Made by a program: the position numbers and the translations under genes. The notes beneath the pieces are model-generated. The model worked only from the letters and a program-made list of their open reading frames with translations, made no database searches and was not told the origin of the DNA. A stretch of DNA of 64,000 nt from Metabacillus mangrovi (GTDB lineage Bacteria > Bacillota > Bacilli > Bacillales > Bacillaceae): contig NZ_WMIB01000001.1 of NCBI RefSeq assembly GCF_009711125.1, positions 124,001 to 188,000 of the forward strand, in the 5' to 3' direction. Position 1 is the stretch's first letter. Every line of letters starts with the position of its first letter. Positions 52,414 to 60,757 of the stretch are shown piece after piece.

Positions 52414-52800
52414 ATGCTGCTTAGAAAATGGATGTCACGCTTAGGAATAGGTGCTGCCAAAATTGATCTTGTACTCGATCATGATCAGTATAAACAAGGA
52501 GACGTAATCATAGGCCGATATGACATTTACGGGGGAACCATTGAACAAAAACTGAAACGGATAGAATCTGATCTTGTACAGACGATAGACGGAGAAGACC
52601 GGCCGATATTGAACAATTGCATCTACACGGCTTCAACCGTTCTGGCTGAAGAGAACCGGGCCATTTCTTTTAAATGCCGGCTGCCTGCGGATCTGCCTGT
52701 ATCTGATTCCGACACGGCGTATAAATTTGTGACAAAGCTCGTGTTTGAGAGTGGTACCGACAGTCTCGACCATGATGAAATTAAAATTACATCCGCTTAA
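52414..52800 (+). CDS. Spo0M-family sporulation-control protein, short form
   Basis: The 128-residue protein begins MLLRKWMSRLGIGAAKIDLVLDHDQYKQGDVIIGRYDIYGG and matches the arrestin-like N-terminal half of Spo0M (B. subtilis Spo0M is about twice as long). The second half is absent, with a normal stop and terminator following, so it is probably a natural short paralogue rather than a broken gene. The ATG at 52414 follows GAGAGGTTGAAAAA. Spo0M influences entry into sporulation and cell-wall stress responses. Confidence 0.75.
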   Translation: MLLRKWMSRLGIGAAKIDLVLDHDQYKQGDVIIGRYDIYGGTIEQKLKRIESDLVQTIDGEDRPILNNCIYTASTVLAEENRAISFKCRLPADLPVSDSDTAYKFVTKLVFESGTDSLDHDEIKITSA

Positions 52801-52804
52801 AAAT

Positions 52805-52835
52805 AAGCCGGCCTCTTGGCCGGCTTCCTTATTTT
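52805..52835. terminator. Bidirectional terminator
   Basis: AAGCCGGCC and GGCCGGCTT with a 4-base loop, followed by CCTTATTTT on the plus strand and ATTTTTAAG on the minus strand, end both neighbouring genes. Confidence 0.8.
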
Positions 52836-53463
52836 ACATGCCTGCTGCTGACTTCATCCAAGTATCGGCGAGAAGTCTGCTTCCTCGGGAGGTTAAATGA
52901 ACACCATCTGTCGTAAGGGCCGTTCTATCAGACTGCTTTAAATCCTCTAAAAATGCCACGTGGGAAGGGATGAGCTTCGCTTGAAACTTTTCAGCAAGAT
53001 CCCTGATAACCGTTATGTAGGGAGCGAGTTTCCTGTTCCCTTCAGACTGCAGATCCTCTTCAATAATCGTCGGTTCCATCAGTATAAGGCGGGCACTGGT
53101 TTTTTCTGTGGTTTCCAAAAGCAGATGAGTATATACTTCTTTAAATTCATCCGGCAACACCTGTTTTATACCCGGAGAATCTAGCTGCCGCCAAACATCA
53201 TTGATGCCGATGGATATCGAGACAACGTCAGGATTTTCCCGGATGACATCCTTCTCCCATCGATCCGCTAAGTCAGTCACACGGTTTCCGCTTACCCCTT
53301 TGTTGCAAATAAATGCCTGCAGCTCATGCTGGACGTAATAATCGCGGATCAGCTTCACATACCCTTTGCCGATCTCTTCTTTATCCTTTCTGCGGCCGGC
53401 GTCTGTTATACTATCTCCGATAAAAAGGATTTTTCCTTTTGGAAGTCCTCTATGTAAAAACAT
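52834..53463 (-). CDS. SGNH/GDSL hydrolase
   Basis: The 209-residue esterase has block I IGDSITDAGR (catalytic Ser), Gly in GVSGNRV, Asn in SIGINDVWR and the terminal DGVHLTSRG with Asp and His. It has no signal peptide, so it acts in the cytoplasm or on lipids at the inner face. The substrate is unknown. An AAGGAGTGAAAGCG ribosome site precedes the ATG. Confidence 0.88.
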   Translation of the reverse strand: MFLHRGLPKGKILFIGDSITDAGRRKDKEEIGKGYVKLIRDYYVQHELQAFICNKGVSGNRVTDLADRWEKDVIRENPDVVSISIGINDVWRQLDSPGIKQVLPDEFKEVYTHLLLETTEKTSARLILMEPTIIEEDLQSEGNRKLAPYITVIRDLAEKFQAKLIPSHVAFLEDLKQSDRTALTTDGVHLTSRGSRLLADTWMKSAAGM

Positions 53464-53546
53464 TCGCTTTCACTCCTTCTCGTGCGATAAGATAGGTACA
53501 ATTGCATTTTTCCCATTTTACCATAGGATCCAGAGGAGGTATTGGA

Positions 53547-54299
53547 ATGAAAGCATTTATCGTAACAGGCGCAAGCAAAGGACTGGGAGAAGCGATCGCT
53601 TCCCGGATTATCATGCAGGGCGATACGGTCTTCAGTTTATCCCGGAGCAGGAACGCGGGTTTAGAAGAGCAGGCCAAAAAAACCGGGGCAAACATCCGCC
53701 AGATCCGGGCAGACTTAACAGATCATGAAAGCGTCCATTCCCTCATGAGCAGCATCTTTTCAGAAATTGCCTTAGATGAATTGGATGGAATCTATTTGAT
53801 CAACAATGCAGGCATGGTGGGACCGGTTGGACCGGTGCAGGAAAATGACCACCTGGAAACAGCGAAAAATCTTGCTCTGAATTTAACCGCACCTATTCTA
53901 TTATGTTCAGAATTCATAAAAAGGACAGAAGGAGTTCCGATTGAAAAGCGGATCATGAACATTTCTTCTGGAGCTGCAAGAAAACCTTACGAGGGCTGGA
54001 GCAGTTATTGCGCATCTAAAGCCGGCCTGGACCATTTCACGCGCTGTGCTGCTGAAGAGCAAAAAAGGATTTCAAACGGGGTCAAGCTCGTCTCCATCGC
54101 TCCTGGAGTGGTAGATACATCGATGCAGGAGCACATCCGCGGGTTAAAAGAAGGGCTTTTCCCCCAGCAAAACCGCTTTGTTCAATTAAAAGAGCAAGGA
54201 AAGCTGTATTCCCCTGCCCTTGCGGCCGAGAAACTGATGAAAGAGCTTTTGCACGATTCTTTTGGCCGGGAACCGGTTATGGATATCAGAGATCAGTGA
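53547..54299 (+). CDS. Short-chain dehydrogenase, benzil/sepiapterin reductase type (YueD-like)
   Basis: The 250-residue SDR protein has the cofactor motif VTGASKGLGEAIA, NNAG in INNAGMVGPVGPV, and the catalytic Ser-Tyr-Lys in ISSGAARKPYEGWSSYCASKAG. The pattern and the N-terminus are close to the B. subtilis (S)-benzoin-forming benzil reductase YueD. The ATG at 53547 lies after AGAGGAGGTATTGGA; upstream in-frame codons have no ribosome site. Its natural substrate is unknown. Confidence 0.85.
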   Translation: MKAFIVTGASKGLGEAIASRIIMQGDTVFSLSRSRNAGLEEQAKKTGANIRQIRADLTDHESVHSLMSSIFSEIALDELDGIYLINNAGMVGPVGPVQENDHLETAKNLALNLTAPILLCSEFIKRTEGVPIEKRIMNISSGAARKPYEGWSSYCASKAGLDHFTRCAAEEQKRISNGVKLVSIAPGVVDTSMQEHIRGLKEGLFPQQNRFVQLKEQGKLYSPALAAEKLMKELLHDSFGREPVMDIRDQ

Positions 54300-54336
54300 T
54301 TGCAGAATTCGAATTTGCAGATGGTTCTGCAAGCAA

Positions 54337-54375
54337 AAACCCAGACCCCTTCTTAAAGGGTCTGGGTTTGCTTTT
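54337..54375. terminator. Terminator shared by the SDR and VanW genes
   Basis: AAACCCAGACCC (54337-54348) and GGGTCTGGGTTT (54358-54369) form a 12-bp stem, followed by GCTTTTT. The vanW-type gene ends inside this stem. Confidence 0.85.
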
Positions 54376-55291
54376 TCCCGTTCTGTTCATCTTCTGAAGA
54401 AGCTGAGGCCGCCAGCACTTGAATCGTGATCGACCCTTTTTCCTCATCTACTGTAGAACGGATTAGCACAGGATACTCTCTGTTATTCTGGAATTTAAAA
54501 TCAGGTCCTCCCCAGGAAACGGTCGCATCGCGGTCCTTAGGTACGTACCCTACTGTTTTAGAGTGGTGATGAAGTTCAATGATGCCGAGGCCTGCCTGGT
54601 CCACCGCATTATACAGGGTCGAAGAAGTCTGGCAGATTCCGCCGCCGATCCCTTCAACAAATTCTTTATTCACAATCTCCAAAGCTTTCTGGTATCCCCG
54701 TGCTTCCGTTCTTTCTCCTACAATCAGGTTATAGTAAAACTTATCTCCGGGCCCCAGGATCACATTATTGATGGAGTTGGAGGAAAGCTTAATATTTTGC
54801 ACTCTGCCTTCTACCTTTGGATTAAAGGTTGTTTTATACTCACCAAGAATATGATTTGTAATCCCGGCTGCATCCTCCGGTTTTACGTTTGGAACGCTCT
54901 CTTCAATCGGCAGGATAAGCTGCCGGTCAAAAGCATTCAGATTGCTGATCATCTCTGCAGTAGCCTTCTCATCGAGAATGACCCTTTTCTGACCTTCAAA
55001 AACGCTGCCGTCTACCAGTCTTGCCGGAATCATTGGCTGATCGATTCCTTGTGCGAGCTCGTCAGCAACAGCAGCTGCATTTATCTCACCAGTTGACGTG
55101 TCAAATGTATAAACGGCTTCTTTCGTCCGGCCATCCACTAATTCAATTTTACGGCTGACATTTTTAGCTTCCAAAACCGTTTCTTTTCCTGCTGCATTTT
55201 TAGGTTTTTCCTTTTCAGCTGCGTTCCCTGCTGCTGCCGAACAGCCTGCAGCAAACAAAATCGAAATCACGATAGCTGTCTGTTTAAGCAA
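54353..55291 (-). CDS. VanW-family lipoprotein
   Basis: The 312-residue protein has a lipoprotein signal (ISILFAAGC, Cys17), a variable middle, and a C-terminal VanW domain (YNLIVGERTEARGYQKALEIVNKEFVEGIGGGICQTSSTLYNAVDQAGL, VSWGGPDFKFQNNREYPVLIRS). VanW genes occur in some vancomycin clusters but most are general cell-wall associated proteins of unknown role. The start is TTG at 55291 after GGGAGAGAG. It stands alone and a possible ECF-type promoter precedes it. Confidence 0.85.
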   Translation of the reverse strand: MLKQTAIVISILFAAGCSAAAGNAAEKEKPKNAAGKETVLEAKNVSRKIELVDGRTKEAVYTFDTSTGEINAAAVADELAQGIDQPMIPARLVDGSVFEGQKRVILDEKATAEMISNLNAFDRQLILPIEESVPNVKPEDAAGITNHILGEYKTTFNPKVEGRVQNIKLSSNSINNVILGPGDKFYYNLIVGERTEARGYQKALEIVNKEFVEGIGGGICQTSSTLYNAVDQAGLGIIELHHHSKTVGYVPKDRDATVSWGGPDFKFQNNREYPVLIRSTVDEEKGSITIQVLAASASSEDEQNGKKQTQTL

Positions 55292-55334
55292 ATTCTCTCT
55301 CTCCCAATCCTCTTTTATTTCGTTCCCCTTATAT

Positions 55335-55361
55335 AACGCATCATAAGTGGTAAATGTTTCA
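55335..55361 (-). promoter_or_regulatory. Possible ECF-sigma promoter of the VanW gene
   Basis: On the minus strand TGAAAC (55361-55356), 17 bases, then CGTT (55338-55335) resembles ECF promoters of cell-envelope genes, though the -10 differs from the sigma-W CGTA. Confidence 0.4.
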
Positions 55362-55409
55362 TTGATTACAAATATTTTGAGTGAACACCTTTAGATTTTA
55401 CCACGTAAG

Positions 55410-55421
55410 TGAAGTACTTCA
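55410..55421. promoter_or_regulatory. Perfect 12-bp palindrome upstream of the VanW gene
   Basis: TGAAGTACTTCA lies about 50 bp beyond the promoter candidate and is flanked by weaker symmetric bases. It may be a regulator site; no specific protein is recognised. The rest of the 55292-55477 gap shows nothing else. Confidence 0.35.
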
Positions 55422-55477
55422 TGTGTATATAGTACCATCTTTCGGCAAATCTCTGAATGAATATGCTCAAAAAATTG

Positions 55478-55510
55478 GAAAAAGCAGCCGTCAGAAACGG
55501 CTGCTTTCTT
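55478..55510. terminator. Terminator of the DCC-family gene
   Basis: AAAGCAGCCGT and ACGGCTGCTTT arms with a 5-base loop and flanking A and T runs end the gene on the minus strand. Confidence 0.85.
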
Positions 55511-55514
55511 TGCT

Positions 55515-55880
55515 TTAATCGAATCTTGGGGTTGAATATCTTCCAAACCATTTTATTCGGCTCTCAGATACATACGAGTAAACAATATCAGCGGCAGGAG
55601 TAATACCGGGAAGCTTCATGAACAGTCCAGCCGGTTTGGCGAGTGGAAGAGAAATCAGCATTTCTCTAATGGCGGCAGCTCCCGATATCACGCTCCCATC
55701 TGCGCTTATCATATGGATCCGTTTCATGAGAGGCCGGTCTCTGAGAAAAGCGTAGGGAGTCTCTTCAATTGTCTGGACAGCAGACCATTGAATCCGTTTC
55801 TTCCAGTCAAGGGCGGACAGGATGTTCTTTAAGTGATAACAAAGCGGACATTGAGCATCATAGAATGCAATACGCTGCAA
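55515..55880 (-). CDS. Thiol-disulfide oxidoreductase-like DCC protein (DUF393, YuxK-like)
   Basis: The 121-residue protein starts with QRIAFYDAQCPLCYHLKNIL, the DxxCPxC motif that names the DCC family, and ends near VYSYVSESRIKWFGR. Members are thought to be thioredoxin-like. The best start is TTG at 55880 after AGGAGATCAC; the longer upstream frame overlaps panE and has no ribosome site. It is co-oriented with panE. Confidence 0.75.
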   Translation of the reverse strand: MQRIAFYDAQCPLCYHLKNILSALDWKKRIQWSAVQTIEETPYAFLRDRPLMKRIHMISADGSVISGAAAIREMLISLPLAKPAGLFMKLPGITPAADIVYSYVSESRIKWFGRYSTPRFD

Positions 55881-55920
55881 GTGATCTCCTCCTTGTCTTT
55901 CCTTACCACTTTGAATATTC

Positions 55921-56832
55921 TTAAAACCCCTGTTCATGCAGCTGCAGGTTTGAAAAAACAGTTTGAAGACATGGTGCTGAAACACCTTGGGCGTGAGCCA
56001 ATTCAGCCAGTATGCCCTGCAGATGAGACGCCTCCGTCTTTTTACCAAGCTCCAGGTCTCTCAGCATGGAGGACTTCATCTCATACTTCATCGCATCCAT
56101 TGTTTTCATGTGCTTTTCTGCAATATCACTGGAAAGGTGTGCTCCTGATTTCCTCATTATCGATTCCATCTCTTTTATGAGCTGTATAAGGTATCCCCTT
56201 GTCCATGCAAGCTCTCTGATCGGTCCTACCGGCTGACTGAAGAGTGAAGTGACTCCGGACATAGCAGCGATAAACAGATATTTCTCCCACATATCCTTCT
56301 CGATTTCCGTGCTTACTTTTACTTCACACCGGCTGCCTTCAAATGCCTTCCGGACTGCTTCTGCTCTTCTGCTTGAGGTTCCGTCCCATTCACCGAATAC
56401 CATTCGATGGGTACTGCTTGTCTGGTGCACGGTTCCATCCTGAGACAAATAGGCCTCTATAAAAACGAGACCGCCCATTACCTGCTCCCGGCTGAAATGG
56501 TTTGTTATTTTTTCAAGATGGGCCATGCCGTTCAGCAGCGGAATAATGACCGTCTCTTTATCAATGAACGGTTGAAGATCCTGAAGCATTTGTTCAAGCT
56601 GATAGGATTTCGTGCAGAGCAGAACAACATCAAAGATCGAGCCTTCGGTTTTCGTTACGGTTTTTGGTGTGAAGCTGTAATTTCCATGGATACTATGTAC
56701 GTTCATGCCGGACTGCGCAAGCTGATTTTGCCTGCTTTCCCTTACGAGAAACGTAACATCTTCCCCGTTTTCATCCAGTCTGCTTCCAAAGTATCCGCCT
56801 ACTCCCCCAGCTCCTGCTACTAAAAATTTCAT
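55921..56832 (-). CDS. panE: 2-dehydropantoate 2-reductase family protein
   Basis: The protein of 303 residues starts with the Rossmann motif MKFLVAGAGGVGGYFGSRL and shows LCTKSYQLEQML, IIPLLNGMAHLEKI, the conserved Lys in KYLFIAAMSGVTSLF, and the C-terminal MKYEMKSSMLRDLELGKKTEASHLQG. PanE makes pantoate for coenzyme A, but several Bacillus paralogues exist, so this may have another 2-keto acid substrate. The ATG at 56832 follows AAAGGGGGAAAATC. Confidence 0.8.
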   Translation of the reverse strand: MKFLVAGAGGVGGYFGSRLDENGEDVTFLVRESRQNQLAQSGMNVHSIHGNYSFTPKTVTKTEGSIFDVVLLCTKSYQLEQMLQDLQPFIDKETVIIPLLNGMAHLEKITNHFSREQVMGGLVFIEAYLSQDGTVHQTSSTHRMVFGEWDGTSSRRAEAVRKAFEGSRCEVKVSTEIEKDMWEKYLFIAAMSGVTSLFSQPVGPIRELAWTRGYLIQLIKEMESIMRKSGAHLSSDIAEKHMKTMDAMKYEMKSSMLRDLELGKKTEASHLQGILAELAHAQGVSAPCLQTVFSNLQLHEQGF

Positions 56833-56890
56833 GATTTTCCCCCTTTGCCTATGTTGCTTTGAGTATACACGAACTGGCAAAAGGAACGCA

Positions 56891-57778
56891 TTATTTGGGA
56901 CTCAGACGCTTCCCCTCATCTCTCGACATCCCATACACTCCAGCCAATATAAATACGCCGCCAGCTGCAGCGGTCCAAGTCCATTTTTCTCCGAGCAAGG
57001 CGGTGCCAGCAAGCATTGTGAAGAGAGGCTCTGCATACAGGAAAGCAGCGGTACCCGTTGCGCTTAATACCGATAAGGCCTTTCCCCATAGCCAGTAGGC
57101 TGCTGCAGATACAAAAACCGCTAAAAAGAGGAGATGCAGCCATTGCTCGGGCGGCAAACTCATCAATGATTTCCATCCGCCGCTGCGGATGGTGAAGGGC
57201 AGCATAAAAAGCGCTCCGAAAAAACTCGTGTAAAAAGCTGCTGTGATCACCGGATATGGCAATGGAAGCTTTTTTACAAGTAGAGAGTAAACCGCCCAAT
57301 TCAGCGTGCTTAAAACCATCAGTCCGATTCCGGTTCCGGCAGTCAGGCTGAATCCCTCACTCTCTGCGACAAGAACGACACCTGTAAAAGCCGCCGCCAT
57401 CCCTGCCGCTTTAAAGCGTGTCATTTTTTCACCAAAGCACATAGCAAGAATAGCTGTAAATACCGGAGATAAGCTGATCAGCCATCCAGCGGTCACAGCA
57501 TCAATATAATTCAGTGCCTCCACCTGAAGACTTTGATGGATCCAGATCCCGCACACTGCGAGAATAATCATATGAGGAATGTGGTGTAGTTTAATTTTCA
57601 GGGACTTTCCGGCAAGCAGGCACATTGCGGCAAGGAAAACCGCCGCGAGGCCAAACCTCGCTGTAATAATGCTGTACGAATCCATATAGGAAAGCAGGGA
57701 CTTACTGGACACAAAAGAAATCCCCCAAAACGCTACGGCAATTAACGCATACATCCTGAAAATCAGACGATTGTGCAC
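56891..57778 (-). CDS. EamA-family (drug/metabolite) transporter
   Basis: The 295-residue membrane protein has ten hydrophobic segments arranged as two EamA repeats, for example MYALIAVAFWGISFVSSKSLL at the start and TAAFLYAEPLFTMLAGTALLGEKWTW near the end. The start is likely GTG at 57778 after TTGGAGG. Such permeases export amino acids or drugs; the substrate is unknown. It is probably transcribed alone, upstream of panE. Confidence 0.8.
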   Translation of the reverse strand: MHNRLIFRMYALIAVAFWGISFVSSKSLLSYMDSYSIITARFGLAAVFLAAMCLLAGKSLKIKLHHIPHMIILAVCGIWIHQSLQVEALNYIDAVTAGWLISLSPVFTAILAMCFGEKMTRFKAAGMAAAFTGVVLVAESEGFSLTAGTGIGLMVLSTLNWAVYSLLVKKLPLPYPVITAAFYTSFFGALFMLPFTIRSGGWKSLMSLPPEQWLHLLFLAVFVSAAAYWLWGKALSVLSATGTAAFLYAEPLFTMLAGTALLGEKWTWTAAAGGVFILAGVYGMSRDEGKRLSPK

Positions 57779-57855
57779 GGCAGGCCTCCAAAGCATGACT
57801 TGTCCATTAATATGCCGTGTAACAAAATTTAAGCACTTCAGGGGAGTCGCTGCTT

Positions 57856-59157
57856 CTATTTTTCTTCTGTTTCCACCATCTTTATGTCCCCCAGAACAAA
57901 CGTATAGAAAAACAAGCCTGCAGCCAGGACCACAGCAGCGATGATGAACGAGTAATCAAAAGAACCAGTCTTATCAACGATGTATCCGGTTAGAGCCGCC
58001 GCGATGATTCCTCCGAACAAGTTGTTGGAGAAGTTCACTATCGAACTCATCTGGGCTTGGGCGCCGGGCGGGGAAATCTTGGATGCGATGATCCAGCCAA
58101 TCGGTGCAGTCGCCGATATTCCTGCCAGTCCAATCGATATATAGACCATCGATAAAACGGGGTTGGACGTTAATAAAGCTCCCAGAAAAGTAAACCCAAT
58201 GCTCATTCCGGTAACGATAATGGTTTTATAGACTTTATCAGGCGGATGCCCCTTCCGGATCAGCCGGTCGGTAAGCAAACCTCCGACAGCGACACCAGAA
58301 ATAGATGCGATCAGCCAGGGAACTGCAGTAAGCAGTGAGGAGGTGAGCAAATCTGTCTGAAACTCCTTTTTAAAAAAAGTAGGCAGCCACAGGAGAAGCA
58401 AATTGAACGTATATCCATATCCGGTAAAGCCAATTGTAACCCCCCACACCTTTCTGCTCGTAAAAAGCTTTTTCCACATCGGCTTGGCCCTGTTAACGGA
58501 AAGATCGGGTGAATCAGCTCCATATTTCTGAATGTAATTCACTTCTTCTTCTGAAATTTTTTTATGCCGTCCCGGTTCATCATAATAGCGCCAGAATATG
58601 ACGGTAAACAAAACATTGATCACGCCAATCAGGATAAAGGCAGCCCTCCATCCGTAAAAAGTAATCATTAACGCAACCAAAGGACCTCCCAACACATTTG
58701 AAAACTTGGCTGCAGAATCAAAAAGTGAACTTGCAAGCCCCCTCTCATGGAAAGGAAACCAGTTAGCCGTTGCCTTGGAAGCAGCAGGAAAAGCAGAAGC
58801 ACTCATAATCCCTGTCAAAAACCGCAGCACATACAGCAGCAGCTTGCCGCTCACAAACGCAAACAAGATGGTCAGCACACTCCAGACCGCCATCCCGATC
58901 CTCGTAATCCAGAACACCCCCCAACGGTCAAGCATCGGTCCAATCGGCAGCTGCATCATGGTGTATGCATAATTGTATATAGAAAAGACAAGTCCGATTT
59001 CAGTGGCAGAAAGATTAAAGCTCGACTGCAGTTCAGGTGCCGCCGCCGCAATAGCCACCCTGTCAAAGTAATTCAGGATGATCATCGTACATAAAAGAGA
59101 AGAAATCGCCCATCTCGTATTTTTCCCTCTCGGTCTTTGAATTTCCGCTTCATCCAT
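57856..59157 (-). CDS. MFS transporter, anion:cation symporter (glucarate/hexuronate) family
   Basis: The 433-residue protein has 12 membrane segments with the ACS-family marks NYFDRVAIAAAAPELQ, YAYTMMQLPIGPMLDRWGVFW and FLTGIMSASAFPAASKATANWFP. Members move sugar acids such as glucarate, galactarate or hexuronates, some move tartrate or phthalate. The sugar-acid dehydratase at the window start might use the same substrate class, but the two are 57 kb apart. A GAAGGGGAGGGG ribosome site precedes the ATG. Confidence 0.82.
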   Translation of the reverse strand: MDEAEIQRPRGKNTRWAISSLLCTMIILNYFDRVAIAAAAPELQSSFNLSATEIGLVFSIYNYAYTMMQLPIGPMLDRWGVFWITRIGMAVWSVLTILFAFVSGKLLLYVLRFLTGIMSASAFPAASKATANWFPFHERGLASSLFDSAAKFSNVLGGPLVALMITFYGWRAAFILIGVINVLFTVIFWRYYDEPGRHKKISEEEVNYIQKYGADSPDLSVNRAKPMWKKLFTSRKVWGVTIGFTGYGYTFNLLLLWLPTFFKKEFQTDLLTSSLLTAVPWLIASISGVAVGGLLTDRLIRKGHPPDKVYKTIIVTGMSIGFTFLGALLTSNPVLSMVYISIGLAGISATAPIGWIIASKISPPGAQAQMSSIVNFSNNLFGGIIAAALTGYIVDKTGSFDYSFIIAAVVLAAGLFFYTFVLGDIKMVETEEK

Positions 59158-59263
59158 TCCTGGCCCCTCCCCTTCGGTCTGTCTTACTAATTTGCCCGGA
59201 CCATCTTCTGCCTACCCTTCCCATTTACCTCGATCCTCAGGATTTTATAAAAAAGAATAGAAA

Positions 59264-59293
59264 TTGCTTTTCTTGTATAAACAAACGTAATAT
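59264..59293 (+). promoter_or_regulatory. Possible sigma-A promoter of the UPF0316 gene
   Basis: TTGCTT (59264-59269) and TAATAT (59288-59293) with an 18-bp spacer lie about 50 bases before the start codon. Confidence 0.4.
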
Positions 59294-59340
59294 ACTTGCT
59301 TTATTGTTTTCATGTACACCAACAGAAATGGGGTTTTAAA

Positions 59341-59898
59341 TTGTTATTGCAGCCGCTTCTTATCTTTGTTCTTCAGATTCTGTACGTTCCGATACTGACG
59401 CTGAGGACCATTTTTCTAGTTAAAAACCAAACGAAGGCAGCCGCAGGGGTCGGTCTTCTTGAAGCAGCCATCTACATCGTTGCTCTCGGTATTGTCTTTC
59501 AGGACCTTTCGAACATTTATAATATCATCGCCTATGTACTCGGTTTCAGTGCCGGTTTATTTTTAGGCGGTATGCTGGAGCGCAGGCTTGCAATCGGCTA
59601 TGTCACTTATCACGTAAACCTCAATGAGCGCTCGGATGAACTGGTGAATCTGCTTAGGAATGCCGGCTTTGGCGTTACCGTGTTTACAGGCCAGGGACTG
59701 AACTCCACCCGCTACCGTCTCGATATCGTCGCAAAACGATCCCGGGAGCAGGAACTGCTGGAAATCGTGGAGGAAATTGAACCGAAAGCCTTTATGACCT
59801 CCTATGAGCTCCGGTCCTTCAAGGGCGGATACATGGTAAACTCCATGAAAAAAAGAGCGAAGAAAATAAAGGCAGAGAAGGCGGAAAAAGGAGAATAA
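59341..59898 (+). CDS. UPF0316/DUF2179 membrane protein (YebE-like)
   Basis: The 185-residue protein has three hydrophobic segments ([51 protein letters not shown]) followed by a soluble DUF2179 domain ([25 protein letters not shown]) and a basic tail. The start is probably TTG at 59341 after AAATGGGG, which puts the first membrane segment at the usual place. The family function is unknown, though related DUF2179 domains sense nucleotides or ions. A terminator follows the stop. Confidence 0.8.
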   Translation: MLLQPLLIFVLQILYVPILTLRTIFLVKNQTKAAAGVGLLEAAIYIVALGIVFQDLSNIYNIIAYVLGFSAGLFLGGMLERRLAIGYVTYHVNLNERSDELVNLLRNAGFGVTVFTGQGLNSTRYRLDIVAKRSREQELLEIVEEIEPKAFMTSYELRSFKGGYMVNSMKKRAKKIKAEKAEKGE

Positions 59899-59930
59899 GA
59901 AAGCGGCCCTGTTACGGGCCGCTTTCTTAT
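59897..59930 (+). terminator. Terminator of the UPF0316 gene
   Basis: AAGAAAGCGGCCC (59897-59909) and GGGCCGCTTTCTT (59916-59928) form a 13-bp stem. The T-rich end of the stem serves as the terminator track. Confidence 0.8.
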
Positions 59931-60117
59931 TGGCTGTTTCCCTGCCGCATCACCTGTGTGCGGCAGGATTTGTGCGTGTTCGTGCTGCTGCATATACTTT
60001 TCCAATCCATTTTTGAGTGCTTGGGCCAAGCGGAACTTCTCACGTACACCGTATCTGGCCACCGGCATGAAATTCAGCTGCCTTCTCTCATTTTGGTGAC
60101 AGAAATCTTGGGCAGTA
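59931..60117. other. Gap between the UPF0316 terminator and the tandem array
   Basis: No gene is supported. On the minus strand the stretch 59960-60080 reads as a plausible protein piece (RYGVREKFRLAQALKNGLEKY) but lacks a start, a ribosome site and a family I recognise, so it may be a gene fossil or chance. Confidence 0.4.
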
Positions 60118-60122
60118 AGGCG

Positions 60123-60261
60123 TAATTGCTGACTTTCAGCGGTTAATTGCTGACTTTTTACTAGTAATTGCTGACTTTTTACTAGTAATTGCTGACTTTT
60201 TTCAATAATTGCGGACATTATCCTGATAATTGCTGACTTTTCATCAATAATTGCTGACTGG
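60123..60261. repeat. Tandem array, seven units of 20-21 bp, core TAATTGCTGACTTTT
   Basis: Units start at 60123, 60144, 60165, 60186, 60206, 60227 and 60248. Three are near identical with ACTAG tails and one carries GCGGACATT. The period equals two turns of DNA helix. The array sits directly downstream of rtp (minus strand). It has no spacer-repeat structure, so it is not a CRISPR, and the minus-strand peptide (KSQQLLV heptads) is a by-product of the repeat. Confidence 0.9.
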
Positions 60262-60292
60262 CTTTATAGAGACAGCCCCTTCGATGAATTTT

Positions 60293-60658
60293 TCAGAAAT
60301 TATCACGGATTGCTTTATCCAGCAGCCCCTGGCATCGATCCAGTTCAGTTTTCAGCTGTTTCTTGTAAAGCATCGCTGCGTCAAAGTCTTTAAACTCGTA
60401 AAAGACCACCTCTTGCAGCTTCATTCCTTCCTTCTTCCTTTTCACCTGTCTTAACACTCCATCGTCGATCAATTCGTGCAGTGCTTTATAAATTTCGGAA
60501 TGGTTTGGCTTATATCCGTATTGCCGGAATTCATCCCTCATTGTATCCAACAGTTTCAGGCCGTAAAGCCGCTTTTGATCTGTAAGTGTTATCATATACA
60601 ATTTTAAAAAGGCCCGCTGCTTCAGCAGAAATCCGCTGCTGCTTCTAGTCTCTCTCAT
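60293..60658 (-). CDS. rtp: Replication termination protein (Tus-like fork arrest protein of Bacillus)
   Basis: RTP binds Ter sites and stops replication forks arriving from one side. The 121-residue protein is a clear homologue of B. subtilis RTP, a 122-residue winged-helix dimer: SSSGFLLKQRAFLKLYMITLTDQKRLYGLKLLDTMRDEFRQYG, KPNHSEIYKALHELIDDGVLRQVKRKKEGMKLQEVVFYEFKDFDAA, LYKKQLKTELDRCQGLLDKAIRDNF. The ATG at 60658 follows AAAGGAGTGAAAAGG; 14 upstream in-frame codons are not used. Its promoter carries two Ter-like repeats, consistent with autoregulation. Confidence 0.97.
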   Translation of the reverse strand: MRETRSSSGFLLKQRAFLKLYMITLTDQKRLYGLKLLDTMRDEFRQYGYKPNHSEIYKALHELIDDGVLRQVKRKKEGMKLQEVVFYEFKDFDAAMLYKKQLKTELDRCQGLLDKAIRDNF

Positions 60659-60757
60659 CCTTTTCACTCCTTTACCGCTACTTCGTGATGGGAACACCAT
60701 TTCCCTTTTTTCGCTGAAAAATTGGTTCTTTCTGCATTTTGTTTATTATTTTTTATT

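Noticed and set aside
59525-59545. A third Ter site (CTATGTACT on the plus strand)
   Set aside because: Only the first nine core bases match, and they encode the conserved AYVLGF segment of the UPF0316 protein, so chance is more likely.
59802-60218. 138-residue minus-strand gene over the array and the UPF0316 gene end
   Set aside because: It combines repeat-encoded heptads with antisense of a real gene, and it crosses the UPF0316 terminator.
60123-60261. CRISPR array or coding heptad repeat
   Set aside because: It is a pure tandem repeat without spacers, and the minus-strand peptide with KSQQLLV heptads has no start signal and runs antisense into the UPF0316 gene.
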